From: Eleginops maclovinus
Lineage: Eukaryota > Chordata > Actinopteri > Perciformes > Eleginopidae
Reading direction: 5' to 3'
DNA: 64,000 nucleotides
NCBI RefSeq assembly: GCF_036324505.1
Contig: NC_086354.1
Location: 20,274,707-20,338,706, forward strand
In this document: in pieces, positions 51,630 through 64,000 of the stretch
How positions within the stretch are numbered: the stretch's first letter is position 1
Layout of the letters: every line of letters begins with the position of its first letter
Program-made: the position numbers and the translations under genes
The notes under the pieces: model-generated
Databases searched by the model: none
What the model saw: the letters and a program-made list of their open reading frames with translations, nothing else
Told to the model about the DNA's origin: nothing

Positions 51630-52207
51630 TACATAAAATCCATTTATATGGTGAAGAGTTGACGCCGCACACCAAGGAAACCATGTGCATTAAAATAAAG
51701 TACAGTCAGAGCACATAAGCAACTGTCTTTGTCGATAATGTAGTTAAAACCAAAGAGCCGATCTGTCTTTGTCCTGCCACACTCCACCGCTCTTGAGTGT
51801 GTTCCAGGGGGAAGTGATGAGTAGGCACTCTCACCGGACCATTTGGACTGAGGCCAGTCGTTGTACAGGCAGCTTTGTTTGTTGTTTTTACCTCACCTCC
51901 ACCAACTCTCTCCATATTTCTGTCTCCCACTCCCCCTGCAGCAGAAGGTGATAACAGTACAGCATGTCTGTGTGGTTTTACACAACCTGTTCTGCTGCCT
52001 GCTCTCATAATGTTTGGCAGTGTGGATTTTTTTACTATCATCATCACTGCTGTGATAAAATGTGCTTTTTCTGGCTTGTTTTCCAGGAGAAATTATAACA
52101 CTACGGGTGCTAAGGTGAGACATATGGGTGTTATTGTTCAGTTGGACCTCATGCCACACCCGCTGAACAAAATTGAAGGTACTATTATGCTACTAATATT
52201 TCTGTTA
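51630..52207. other. Stretch preceding repeat copy 2
   Basis: A 138-codon open frame at 51875-52291 runs from here into the repeat at 52208, so its C-terminal quarter is repeat-derived. The hydrophobic runs in it reflect T-rich DNA. No gene is supported. Confidence 0.55.
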
Positions 52208-52615
52208 TGTCTCCCTGCTTTAATGTTCAAAAAGCTCTTTATTTTTCTCATACTACCTGTGCTGCAGCGCCTCTTTTCACCCTCCGTCTGAAACCAGAGC
52301 CCAGTCTGCTCTGATTGGTAAGCTGGCCGGCTCTGTTGTGATTGGTCAACCTCTTAGAGATGTCCCGCCCCTTAGTCTCTCACGTACAATGTGTTGGAGT
52401 GCTATAGAGGCGCGAGTGTAACATAGTGATGTCGCTATGTTAGAGAAGTAAACAAAGGAGTCCAATGGAAGCGTTTTATGCAGGGGGTGTGGGAGAGAAA
52501 CCCCTTCTGGAGGGAACACAGGGATTTTAGCCTTTGATGACCATTTAAATGCGCAAAAACCTATATAACGCACTACAGGAAAGGGGAAAACCCCCCAAAA
52601 AGCCTAATACGACTC
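52208..52615 (+). repeat. Interspersed repeat, copy 2
   Basis: It is the fuller copy of the element at 35615-35940, in the same orientation. It includes an internal part (GCGTTTTATGCAGGGGGTGT, GAGGGAACACAGGGATTTTA) missing from copy 1, and ends AAAAAGCCTAATACG. No coding capacity is seen. Confidence 0.8.
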
Positions 52616-55600
52616 CATAAACGACCCATCCAGTGGCTGTAGTTGTATTTCAGTCAGAACCAGTGCAGTAGACCGACCAGCATGACTGACATTAACATCC
52701 CTAGAGCCACGCTTCAAGCATGGCTAAAAATATATCCAAAGTGATGTGAAGCTTCCTGTCACAGGTTTTACTGCAGAGAAATTCTAATGTATTTGTCGGT
52801 TGGAGCACTGCAATCCCAAACTCAGAGGATGCTTTTGGTTTTTATACTCCTAGCTGTTAGTTTCTGTAGCATGTTTGTTTTTTAAGCGTTAGACCAGAAA
52901 GTCCTCATTACTTGTGTATATAGGAGTTCATTTGTTAGTCCATTCATCTGGCCTATTGTTCTCCAGGTTTACAGTCTCATACCACATGGGACCAGACAGA
53001 CATGGAGTCATGTACAAGCTGTTCTCAGCATGTCAAGCCCAACTATCTCATGCTGCTCCGACAGTGTATCTGTTGCAGTATTTCTTACCAGCAGACAGAG
53101 ACAGACATAAGCCAACCCCATCCTGTATGAGCGCACCAAGCAGAATTCAAATTAAGAGAAAGAAATTGATCTGGATAGGAGACACACTTCAGAAATACAT
53201 TAATCATCAAGCAGGCATTCACATGAAACCCATTTATCAGCCTGGAATATCTACAACCTGCTGGAGAAGAAGTGCAGAACAAGAGATTAGGGCTTAGCGG
53301 CTGTCATGGCAGCCACTGGATCGACAGACCGGGGGGATGGAGGGCTTTTGTAGACGGCCTTAAGGCCTCAGTAAGTATTACAGTAGACGTGGTAATATAT
53401 GATTGCTGCGCTCATCGATACTTGTACAATAAAAGTGTGTTAAATAATTAAGTGTATGTGAAAATTTGACACCGCAGTTCACTTCCTTTAGTACATTTTA
53501 GCTAAATGTCCCTGTTTTGGATTCTTACCACTCTCCTCAGCATCATTTCTAGACACAGCAGACAACTGTTTTCATCAAAAGATCCGACTGAAAACAAACA
53601 CACTAACAGCCAAGCACCAAACTGCAGACAGATACAGTTAGCTGGTGAACATGACGGAGGATTTAGCTGCTAAAGAGCTGCAGATATTTCCCTGCAGACC
53701 AATACCAGAGCTCGAGGACTTACAACTCATCAGTTATCCAGAAACACAAAACCAATAGATGTTAACACTCTGTATCTGCGGGATGTTCCAACTGTTTGCC
53801 ACAACATTTGCCTTATCAGCTTTATGGGGATGATAATTTGTCATGTTTACAGCTTGTTTAGCTGCCCCACGTTGCATAAAAACTCAATTAACGAGGGTTT
53901 AATATTGTTCATAAACAGACTGAAAATACTTCTCTCCTTTGATGATTTTTTTGCTTCCCTGCAAATTACAATGCCCCATATAAATTCTGCTTTCTTGTTC
54001 AAACTTTACTCTCATTTGCTTTGTGTCTCGTCCTTCTTATCCATTACTTTCTCTTTAATACAGAAGATCAATGATGAAACACATTGTGCATCCATGAGAT
54101 CTGTGACCTCTCCCTTACCCTTGAAAGAAAAGAGAATAACGCATAATCAATATTTATAAGATCTCCATAATGCTGAATTGAAGGGATGTCACAAACATGT
54201 CTATGGTTAATTTGTTTTATGCCCTGGGTCTGATTTGAATGATAACACCTATAGCTGGAAGGTTAATCTGAATTTTCTAATCCGAACACCCCGAAGACAT
54301 GTCGTTACTCAAGTCATATCACTCAGTTAATTTACAGTGGATAAAGTACTAGCTTCTGAATACAAGAGAAGAGTTTTTCAACTGTCCTTCCAGCAGAAAG
54401 GTTAATTTGACCGATAACACAAGAGTGCGAGCCCTGCCAAGCCTTAATTCATTGGGAAATGCTGATTAAAATATTAGCATATAAAAAGATGAATGACCTC
54501 AAAGATACTCCAGATAAAAGCAGTCAAAAGTGGTTGTGTTAGGTCGACCACCGAGATGAAACCCCCTTTGATTGGAAATACGTTTTCAGCCAGTTGCTAC
54601 ACAGCTGGGAAGTGTGATGGAGATAAGTGATTAATGTGCTAAACATATGCACTGATAGAGACTGTATTGTCGGAGGAATAAACAGATCATTTTGGAGATG
54701 GTCCATATTTTCAAATGCACAGCATATTTGACTCTCAAAAGCCAATTGAATATAATGAAGTCCTTCATCTCAGTAGTCACATTTATCTATCATTCACTGG
54801 TGTTGTTGAAACAGAATCAGATCTATTGCCAGGTAGGTTCATACAACTTGCTTTGGTGCATATGGTGCAAACATAAACACAGTAAGAGGAATTAAGTTGT
54901 AAGAAAAAGACAAGAAATAAAGGTATTTTAAAAACTACTATAACATTTTTTTTAAATCTAGAGAAATATTCGCACAAAATTCATTCAAAACTTAACTCTG
55001 TTGTACATAAAAAAATTATAACAACATACACAAATAAATATAAATATTTACAGGAAAATATAAACACAAAAATAAGCAATTCATATATTGATAATAAATA
55101 ATAAAAAATGTATAACACAGTAATCTATTTTGAAAAACTATTATAACATTGTAATATAAAGAGAAATATTTATGCAAATTGTAAACATTCAAATACTAAG
55201 CATTTATTTAAAAAAATCTATTTTGTAATAAAAGATTATTACATAAATTAAATGTGAGAAATATTAATAGAACATATAAATATTAAATAAGTTAGAGCAA
55301 AATATGAGAAAATGCACGGATAGAAGTGGAAAAGCTGTGCAGATTTTGAAATCGATAGCGTTAAACAGAAGTGTGCAAAATATGCAGAGGGTTGTGCAGG
55401 GTTCACAGTTTTAAAATGACCAAGATTTTCTCGCATAATGTGCATTCATGTAATGCATGGCATCTGTGAAGGCGGTAGGAGTGAGTGTCATGGGGGGGCT
55501 GGGGGGGACTTGATGTGGGAGACCAGAATGTCACTCACTTAGCATTATGATTATCCAAAACAACAAACATTCTGGTCCCTCATCAAACCACCTATAGTCC

Positions 55601-56640
55601 ATATGTGTCAGAAAATATAATTAGGATTGGAGCTGTGACGGAGACAAACTGGCCAAAAATCCACTTAAAGGATCGTGCTGAAATGATAAATGACTTATTT
55701 TGCCAAAGTCATCGAGTTAAGTGTGTGCTCCTGTTTCCTACTTGTTTTTAGACCCAATGTTCCCAATGTTCTCTACTTTCTTGCCAGCTTGTTTAGACAG
55801 AACAATGGAAATATATTCCGTTGTGTGTTCCTTCATTAATCAATGGATGCTTTATCTGCAAAGTATCCAGGAAAATATCAATGTTTTTTTTTGCTTTGTC
55901 ACCCTGCAGACTGTCAAGAGAAGCCATGACGTAACTGAAGGTCACGCAGCCAAAGCCAAAGACACCCCGTTCCTTCCACTTGGTTTACCTGCTCAGGTAA
56001 TACTGTGCGACTGCTGCTGTATCCATGGCAATGAACCCCTGCAGATGCCCTCGGCCCGGGCTCCTCTGGCGGGCTGATTAGCATGCATGGATGAGGCCTG
56101 AGCTCGGCCCTGATTGGCCTGTCAGCTCCTGGCATGGGCTCTTGCTCTGGCTCATCCCTGCAGATACCCAGCTGGCTGTGCGCTCCCCTCCCATCAAGCT
56201 CACGCCTGCTGAATTCCACATGACTGGACTTGTCCTCCAGGACCTGCAGACCACGCTGTCCTGTAGGCCTACAGAGAATGTCAGTGACAGAACGTCCCTC
56301 TGAATCACGAACAATGCTGGTGAAATCTCTAAATATGCGCCCAGAAAGAGGCTTTTCCTGGGTCCTGCTACAAAGAATCACAATCTCTTATGTCATCATA
56401 TTTCCTCTGGTCTCTCAGGGTGAGCTATTTTCTGTTTTCCCCCCACATCCTTTGCCATTTTGCAAGTCACGTCTTTTCAGAGGGTGGGTGGGGGGGCGAG
56501 TCTCAGAGGGTAAAATAAAATATCCTGTGTACAAACCCGTCAGCTGTCACTTCTGCCCTTTCATTTGATTCTCCACTGCCCCTGTCCCAGCACAGATAAA
56601 AGAAACCTCTTCTAAGGTGTTTCGCGAGGCATTATAAAAC
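52616..56640. other. Intergenic stretch, no gene seen
   Basis: The part 54890-55270 is very AT-rich. Around 55900-56300 the sequence is GC-rich with overlapping open frames up to 155 codons, but no domain. A G-rich patch lies near 55490-55507. Confidence 0.55.
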
Positions 56641-56641
56641 G

Positions 56642-56655
56642 GTTGCCATGGATAC
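56642..56655. promoter_or_regulatory. Isolated RFX (X-box)-like motif
   Basis: GTTGCCATGGATAC is close to the RFX palindrome. It stands alone, 8.4 kb from the cluster at 48.1-48.3 kb. Confidence 0.4.
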
Positions 56656-59600
56656 CCAGTCTGAACAGGCTCCACATGCAGGCAGCAGAAGAGGAAATGA
56701 CAGATGCATTATTTCACTTTTTTTCTTTTAATGCTTTTTTCTCTCGTAAGCACACAGGCTGATGGACCGTAGTGGTAAAAATACCAAAGATCAAGACCCT
56801 TAAAATCTGTTTATGGGGCTATTTGTTGTGGTCCGTAAAGCAGCAATGGAAGGACTATTTGCCTCTTGCTCCACCGAGGTGGGTTGAATGTTATTTTCTG
56901 CCTCATTTCCTCTTTGTTGTTTCTCCCTGAAGAGATGACCTATATTATCTGGGATGGGAGATCAAAGAAGGCTTTTCTTACCACGATCCCATGAAGCTCG
57001 CATCTTACAAACCCTGAGTATCAGCTCTGATTGCGCAACTGCCTCGCTGCACTGCGAAATGTGGCCATGAAGCCAAACAGTGGAAAAAGCAGCTTCTTTG
57101 TAGCTGCTCAGCCTACAGGATTCATGATCCTGCAGTTTAGGAGGAACACAGCTTTTGATGTTCAGGGTTGTAATTACTTGCCTTTCTTGCGACAATGCAG
57201 ACTCTGCTCATTACGGTTTATTATCCTGCCCATAAGCATCTTTGTCGCACTTTCACACAACTTGAGGGGCAATCTTCGAATACAGCAATACATTTGTTTT
57301 ACCCATGAATCCCCAGCTGAAGATATGTGAGCTAAGGCTAGCCTCTAGTCCTGATCAGCTCCTCGGTTGCCTATTTATCAGCCATTTATACTGTGGAAAT
57401 GAAACAAGGTCACCAGTGGGAAGAGGCTACCTGCTGGGAACAAATGTCCACCTGTTGCTCTCCCCTCCCAACCCCCCCACTACTGCACAACGATCCTTCC
57501 TCCTTGTTGAACCAACTACTGGTCTGTGTATTTGCTACAACCTGGGGTTTGTTCCATTTCCAGCTGCTCCACGTGATGCAGCAAGCTGCCGAACATAACA
57601 CATGGTGCAGGAATGCCCATAATATGTCTCCATGGCCTTTATCAGTCACAGCGCTGTCATGCATCTCATTACCCACAACCAGAAAGCAGCCCTAATGGTC
57701 ATTCTTTTCCCTGAAGTACCCGAGCAGTGATGGTGCAGATGATGGTTACTGTGGTGTGATTTATGAGGAGGTCCTCCACTGAGTTGTCATTGTACAAGAT
57801 CAGGATCATTGTGGAGCTTTGGTTCAAAATGGAGGGTCAACAGATTGAGGTGAGTGTGTTTGATTACTATTAGTTTCGGTTTATTCAATTGAATTTTGCT
57901 TTGGTGAAGAATTATCATTGATTTACAGTTTATTTCATGACCCTATTTTGCGCACTCATAGCCTCTGTGGTGATTTATGTTCACAGTGTGATCCTTTGGG
58001 GAATTTATTTATGGAGTTCTAGCATCCAGGATGTAAAATATTTTAGGTAAAACAAATGTCTTGTATGGAGGTTTGGTTACATTATATATTTTTTTTTCAA
58101 CAAATGCTATGAAAAACAAAGACCAGCAATAAATTGATCATACTAACAATAGTGTGTGCATTTCTGCAAGCTTGACCTATCCTATTCCTCTAAGCCACAG
58201 AGCTCCATTAATGTCTAAAAACCATCAATGGACCACACTGTTGCACTGGGTTACATGTTCCTTCATTATGATGAACTCGGTCACTTTTTGGTCAATCCCA
58301 GTCACCATCTGACTGCAAATTCTCCCTAGAGCCCCAAATGTGTATCAATCCGCAGCTGGATATAGTCCTTTACAATTACTATATTCCTGTAATTGGCTTT
58401 TTCCCAAAACTACAATGCCCAGCTGCTTGAGTCAGTTACTCAGCCTTCTTTAAAAAATGTAACTTTGACATCATCTTTAAAGTATAATGGTTTATTAGGG
58501 AGCAATGTGCCCAAAGTGTACATGCAACATAGTGTTATCATTTTTGATAGACCAATGCATTGTAGGGTGTTGGTCTTTTTATTGGATTTGTTGGCAGTAA
58601 GGTGAACATAAAGTAATGAAAGCCTCTTTCTGTTTGCACGTCAAAAGTGTCAGGAGGTAGATTTTTCACTCCTCAGTAACAAAGAAGTGTTTTCCAGTTT
58701 AACTGATGGCCCACCATCTCCCCTTGAATCTATAGCAGCTCTCAGTTACTGTGTCTTCATTACTAAGGCCTTAGAAGGGAGCACAGCTTTTATATCTTTA
58801 GCTCCAAAGCCCTCTGACTCCTGCATCAAAACAGGACAGTAATGATGACAACATTTCCTGGAGGGAGATGATCTCACTCTGAGCCTTTTTTCCCAAGTTT
58901 CACCATCCCCAATTAGCCAGTACAGCCCAGGCTTAAGAAAGGAAATGAGCTCCCTGCATCTCTTGATGATGCTTCAGATACTTCTCTTAGCTGTTAATCA
59001 GCATACTGCACACGAGAGTGTCTGACAAGTAAAATAAGCTAGAGGGCAAAACCAATGCCTTCTTATGTTCCAGCAGTGCAGATACAGAACAGAAAAAGTC
59101 AGAAATAAAGAAGGGCAGATTTCAGAAGGTGATCCACTGCAACTATTTCTGACACTACAGATTATGTGAGCCATGCTGTGATGCACCTTGCAGTATGGAT
59201 GTGTGAGTGAAGATATCCACTTTGATAAGCACCATAAAATGGTATAGGAACTGTGTATAGGAGACACATTATTCAAGGAGGACAGGACGGCAGAGTGGTG
59301 TCTTAAATAACTGTGACAGATTTGATATGATCACTGAGGATTAAATTGAATTATTGAATTACTGCTGCAGCTTGGCCGGGAATACCCATCCCAAAGATGA
59401 AAGACTTGGTATTAGTCGAGTGTGATTTAACACAAAGCTAAAAATCACTGCAGTCGCTCTTACTCTGCCTTCCATACCCATATTTCCTCTTTTTTATATA
59501 TTCTGAATACCCACTTCATCACCATGCTTTAGGTGAGTTTAATTACCTGGGGATGTCTTGATAAGAGATGATTAAATAGGAAAGGGCAAAGTGGTTTGGC

Positions 59601-61250
59601 CAAGTTGTGAAGTCTGCAGAAATTAATGTATTTTTTCAGCTTCTGCAAGAATCCAGGACCGTTTCACTTTACTCACCATAACAATGAGATGGCAATAGTG
59701 TGAATACTTGACAATAGCAGCATCTTTGCCAGTAACCTGATTATTTCTCAATCGCCCTACATTGTGTGAAGACTAATTCATTTAAGCTGTGTTTGCTCCT
59801 CTTTAATATATTCAATTAATTGAGCGGAAAGGTCTTTGGCACAAAGCACAACAGAGATCCATTAAAGGGAGCTCACAGTGAATCCAACACCTGTTTTGTG
59901 GGTGGCTAAGTGAAATAGTTTGAAACACAGAGGAAGTAGAAATGATGTCAGGCTGAACTTGTTGTAAATCTGTGAGTGTGCCCTCGAACTGATTAGTGAT
60001 TGGAATCAAGGGTTGTTAAGGGAAAGTAATCTCTTGAATATGAGATGGTGGGGGTTGATGTGCAGAGGATGTGAGTGGTACTGCTGGGAGCGTGGATGAT
60101 TCTGCAGCTAAAGGTTATTTCCAAGTTTAAATTTAGAAAGTGTATTGTAAAAAATGATAGTACATTTTAGATTTCTGGCACTGAGTTGTTTCTCGGCAGC
60201 TATTAAAATAACCGTACAAGGACATTTAGACGGTCTAGTGAATCTTCCACCAGCCCGTTAAATATATACTGTATCATATTTCATATTTTTTCACAGGCTG
60301 TTTCAATGACCAATCTCAGTCACTAATTTTGGATTGTGGCTGGTGTCTTTCTCTTTTAGACATCTTAGAACAACATCATTTGAAATATTAGTCTGCAGTA
60401 ACAGAGTTTTAAGACAGTTTAAGCTCCTGTCAGAAGCTCAGAAACATCTGCTGTGTGTCAGTTTCTGTACAAGCTTAGAGCTATAGGGAAATCTGCCCCA
60501 GGCCCACAGACCTACACAGCACTTGTTAACACCACGGATTAAATACACGGATTATTCCCAATGTCCGTGTCTACTTTGACTCCAATGCGGCATGCACCAC
60601 TGTTTTCTCTGTTGCTTCTAATTTATGCCATAAACAAAACACATTTCTGGGTCATAAATTCGCAGTCAGCTCTCTGGAGCATCAGCTTTGTAATTCAAGC
60701 TCCCCCCTTCTGCCCAGTGTATGGCTGATGTCTCTGTCTCTGCTCTCACATCCCTGGAACACATCTGGACTCTGTCATATTTCATTTTGTTGAACATGGG
60801 GACTCAGCATACAAGCAATCATAGCAACGCACCCCAGGGGGAAAAGGTGGGGAGAGGAAGGCATGTGATGTAAAAAGACGATGATGTTGTTGAATTTAAA
60901 TGTATTTCTTTTGTTTTAACCTTACCTACACTGTATGTGAAATGTGAACCTCATAAAACACTAAATTATTCATTAATAGTATATTACACATATATTTCAG
61001 ATACATGCATATGTAAATACATACCCTGTGCATGCATTTTTCAGTGCTGCAACACTAATTGCAAGACCATTCCGCCACAATTTTACACAAAACGCAACTG
61101 GCATCTGAATTCTGCAGGTTAATGATCCTTGTGCCTATAAGAAAAGCTCTGGAAGCGATATGAGAAGATAATAAAGAGTATGATTAATGTCCTCAGCAGC
61201 CCTCGTTTTTTTTTTTCTTCACGTTGCCCAATAATCACCACCAATGGAAA
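56656..61250. other. Intergenic stretch, no gene seen
   Basis: Mixed AT-rich sequence. A possible start and donor, ATG at 57829 with GAG|GTGAGT at 57850, was considered but has no other support. I see no named repeat. Confidence 0.5.
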
Positions 61251-61409
61251 TGCAGTTGGCCCGCCCCTGCCGGTCTATTGTGAGTCCGCGTTCAGCTGGA
61301 AACCACTCTTCCACACTCGGCACCAAAGTGGCGCACGACGACATGTAGCTGAAGGACGAGTGCGCCTTTGAAGATGCTTGATTATCGAGGCACAATTTCT
61401 GGTAAGAGA
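61251..61409 (+). promoter_or_regulatory. Weak candidate 5' exon or promoter of a downstream gene
   Basis: A locally GC-rich, CpG-bearing stretch (GAGTCCGCGTTCAGC, GTGGCGCACGACGACATG, GGACGAGTGCGCC) in AT-rich surroundings leads to ATGCTTGATTATCGAGGCAC and a good donor TTTCTG|GTAAGAGA at 61399-61406. This could be a first exon read rightwards out of the window. I do not recognise the peptide, and the exon could be non-coding or absent. Confidence 0.22.
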
Positions 61410-64000
61410 CTTGCTGTTTTATCTCTTTTTTTTCCTATCACATCCACCGTCTTTTCCCCCAGCTGCATATCCGGGCTTCTTTTTTGTTTCCACATAGACT
61501 ACTAACAGGCTGTATCGAGGCAGGGTTTACGGAGTCTTTAATTGTGTAACAGATAGGTTTAGTTGAGGAGTAGCCTATTTTCTATCTAGAATAAACCGAA
61601 AGGCAGTGGTTTTGGTGACAGAAAGGCGATGGACTTCATTGCGCACTCTATTCCTTTTCACTTTTTATCCGTGAGGTAAAAATTATGTTTTTTTTACCTT
61701 TTAATGGAGATATGTCGGTCTGCATTAGATATGAGCTGCATCATATGTCTAATAGGTGAGAGGAATAAAGTAAAAAATGATGTGCAATGGAAAAAATGGC
61801 AATATTTTAGATCTTCTTGAACTTTCTACGGCTCTGTTGTTGCAATTAAACACCGATTTATAACAAGTTATCATTTAATCGTTGGATTAAAGGTGCAAAT
61901 ATCACCCCACTGCTAGTTGTATCGTTAGTTATGAAAGCATGGGCTTCGTCAGGCCGTGGAAGAGGTGTGGATGTTTGTCATTTTGTCTGCACCTTGTGAA
62001 CCTATAGGAAAAACAGTGTTTGGTTTTGTGCTTGGGAGATCGTTGCTGTGGTTCTGGACATTTTCAGGGCACCTCCAAAGCATCTCGTATGTTTTGTTCA
62101 CGGGTTTGTCCAGCAGAAGGGAAACAGATGCGTTGTAATGTCAACAGTCGATTACTCATGCAACATTGCGCGAAAAATATGCACACCCGCAGTTTGGACG
62201 GACTGAGCGTTTAAACCGGCCTCCTTCCTCTCCATCCTGCCAGACGAGCAGCTTTTTAGGGAGACAAACGGAGTTGGCAGCTTCCTGCTCAGCGCCACAG
62301 ACAACCGCTGACATGTCCACACCCACGTCTGGTCCACGGTTCTGCTGCCCTTCTCTTTCCAAACATAGAGAGGTCCGCCCACGCGTTATCAGTTTTAGTG
62401 CAGGTTGACTCTCTCGCCCGGGAGGCATTTGAGTGGCTCTGTGGATGTGATAAACTCAGAAAGTCGCTATAAACAGCAGCTGAGCACCGGTGTGTTGTTT
62501 GCTGAAGCTCAGGTGAAGAGCTCCATGTTCCATTTTCCTCTAGAACTGCCTGTAATAACTCAAAATGGGATGTCAAGGATCTCCATCATCTTTATTTTTT
62601 TGACTGTTGAGGTTGTGAGGGCAACACCAAGAGCAACCTTTGTAAACGTCTCAATAATTGCTGCTCTGAGGGGAATGTGTGCAATAAGTTATTCATGAAC
62701 CTAAGCCCTAAGTCATACACAATTAGGCGTGATTAGTCCAATTAAATACCTAGCTACCAGCAAAATCAAGGAGGGAATGCTGAAGTCTTTGTAATTAATT
62801 AGCCTTATCCCCCGATTATCTTTCACCACATGTGGCTGGAACTCATCAGCAGATGTCTGTAATCATGATGAGTGTTGGTGGCTTCATTGCCCTTTGGACC
62901 GAAGCTTCGCCTATTGTGCTGCATAATCAGAAAACATCTTATAGAGTAGAGACGATATGATTGTGATTGACTGCCACTCATATTCAAATGTAAACATCGA
63001 AACTATACACATTATCTGCAACACTTATTAGTCCTCCACATATAATTTGAGGCCCTCTACATACAGTAATACTTGTATTCCACTCCCTCAGTATCCAAAC
63101 CAGTAGGTAAAAGACCATTTATGTGCAAAGCTCCTTCAGACAGGAACAATTTATCACCAAACTTATAATACTTTACTTAAGTTCAAATGTAAAAAATGCT
63201 TTGTATTCTTATTTTGATGTGAATCTGGATATTATGATTTGACACACACAAAACACTATGTTTTAATGTATTGCTGGACAAATGTGTGTATTCATGGCCT
63301 CTCTGTGGCTTTATAGTGGTTATATCCACATTTGTATCTTACATTTTTGTGTTGTGATTGTAATAGCCTTGTCTGTTGCTTGTATATGCTAGGACTCCCT
63401 TGAAAACGGGATGTTTAATCTCAAGGGGTTTATCCTAAATACATTCATTTCAGTTTTTGTGTAAACAAATAGCTAACAGCTTATGATGTGATGTTCTGTT
63501 TGTGACGGACACTGTCATCTTGACACACGGCTCTGTTTTGTTGACGGTGAAGTAGATTTGGTCGGACAGCAGGAGGCAGAGTGTTGGTTGGAGAGGTTGG
63601 TGCGAGAGGCAGAAAGGAAAAGAGAGTAAGGAAGCGAGAGTGAGGTGGAGAGAACATGCCTGCTGGCCTCCTGTCTGGACACATTACATTTTCATAGGCT
63701 GATATCGCACCGGCACAGCTGAATATAGATAAATAGCACTCCGCTGTCATCTTCGCTATTTGTCTCTGTTTGGCTTACATCATTGTTTTTATAGATTTCG
63801 CAACAGATAGATGTTAGTGTTGTTTTTCTTACCCTCTCACAATTAAAGTTGCATCTTCTTTTGGTGCAAAGAAGCAGTGTATAATCTACCTGTATGATAT
63901 TCTTGGATACATGTTTAACCTGCTTGTGGATGCTAGACCCCCTCATATTTCCTTCTAACCCATTTTGCCTCAAAAGCAACAGCTATTCCCACGTTGGAAT
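61410..64000. other. End of window, no gene seen
   Basis: A moderately CpG-containing part (about 61900-62500) is followed by AT-rich sequence. If a gene starts near 61.3 kb, this would be its first intron. No exon is supported. Confidence 0.5.

Noticed and set aside
51875..52291. 138-codon hydrophobic open frame
   Set aside because: Its C-terminal part is the interspersed repeat at 52208, and the hydrophobicity comes from T-rich sequence.
55914..56381. 155-codon minus-strand open frame
   Set aside because: It overlaps open frames on the plus strand in GC-rich DNA and has no recognisable domain.
57829..57851. AAAATGG start followed by GAG|GTGAGT donor
   Set aside because: Seven codons only, no promoter-like context and no partner exon. 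Chance is likely.

Overview
The window is vertebrate nuclear DNA and almost certainly teleost fish. It is low in gene density, has long introns with GT-AG splice sites, many long CA/TG microsatellites, and several interspersed repeats that I recognise as typical of fish genomes. I see no sign of bacterial, organellar or viral sequence. The species cannot be named from the sequence; the repeats lean towards a spiny-rayed fish.

The window carries one gene that I can establish: the 3' two-thirds of a plus-strand R2B (MAM-domain) receptor protein tyrosine phosphatase. It is best assigned as ptprm (RPTP-mu) from its juxtamembrane sequence and C-terminus. I reconstruct 19 coding exons between 3279 and 41484. 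Their phases chain without a break into 754 residues and a TAA stop. The secretion signal, the MAM, Ig and fibronectin III ectodomain and the transmembrane helix are not here and should lie upstream of position 1.

Layout: 1-3278 is the end of an upstream intron. 3279-10774 holds the juxtamembrane exons, including a five-copy in-frame 30-bp coding repeat and two microexons of 27 and 12 nt. 15640-34373 encodes the catalytic D1 phosphatase domain, with its WPD loop and its HCSAGAGR loop split across two exons. 34757-41484 encodes D2, which keeps a Cys/Arg loop but lacks the WPD aspartate and the KNRY tyrosine, so it is probably a regulatory pseudophosphatase. The 3' UTR begins at 41485 and opens with a 158-bp TG run.

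From about 42.5 kb to the end I find no convincing gene. This part holds interspersed repeats, microsatellites, a degenerate A-rich minisatellite, a cluster of RFX-like motifs near 48.2 kb and a weak candidate first exon or promoter near 61.3 kb. I found no novel multi-gene system. The observations most worth checking are the juxtamembrane coding minisatellite, the microexon pair with its purine/pyrimidine intron, and the long UG tracts in the pre-mRNA and 3' UTR.
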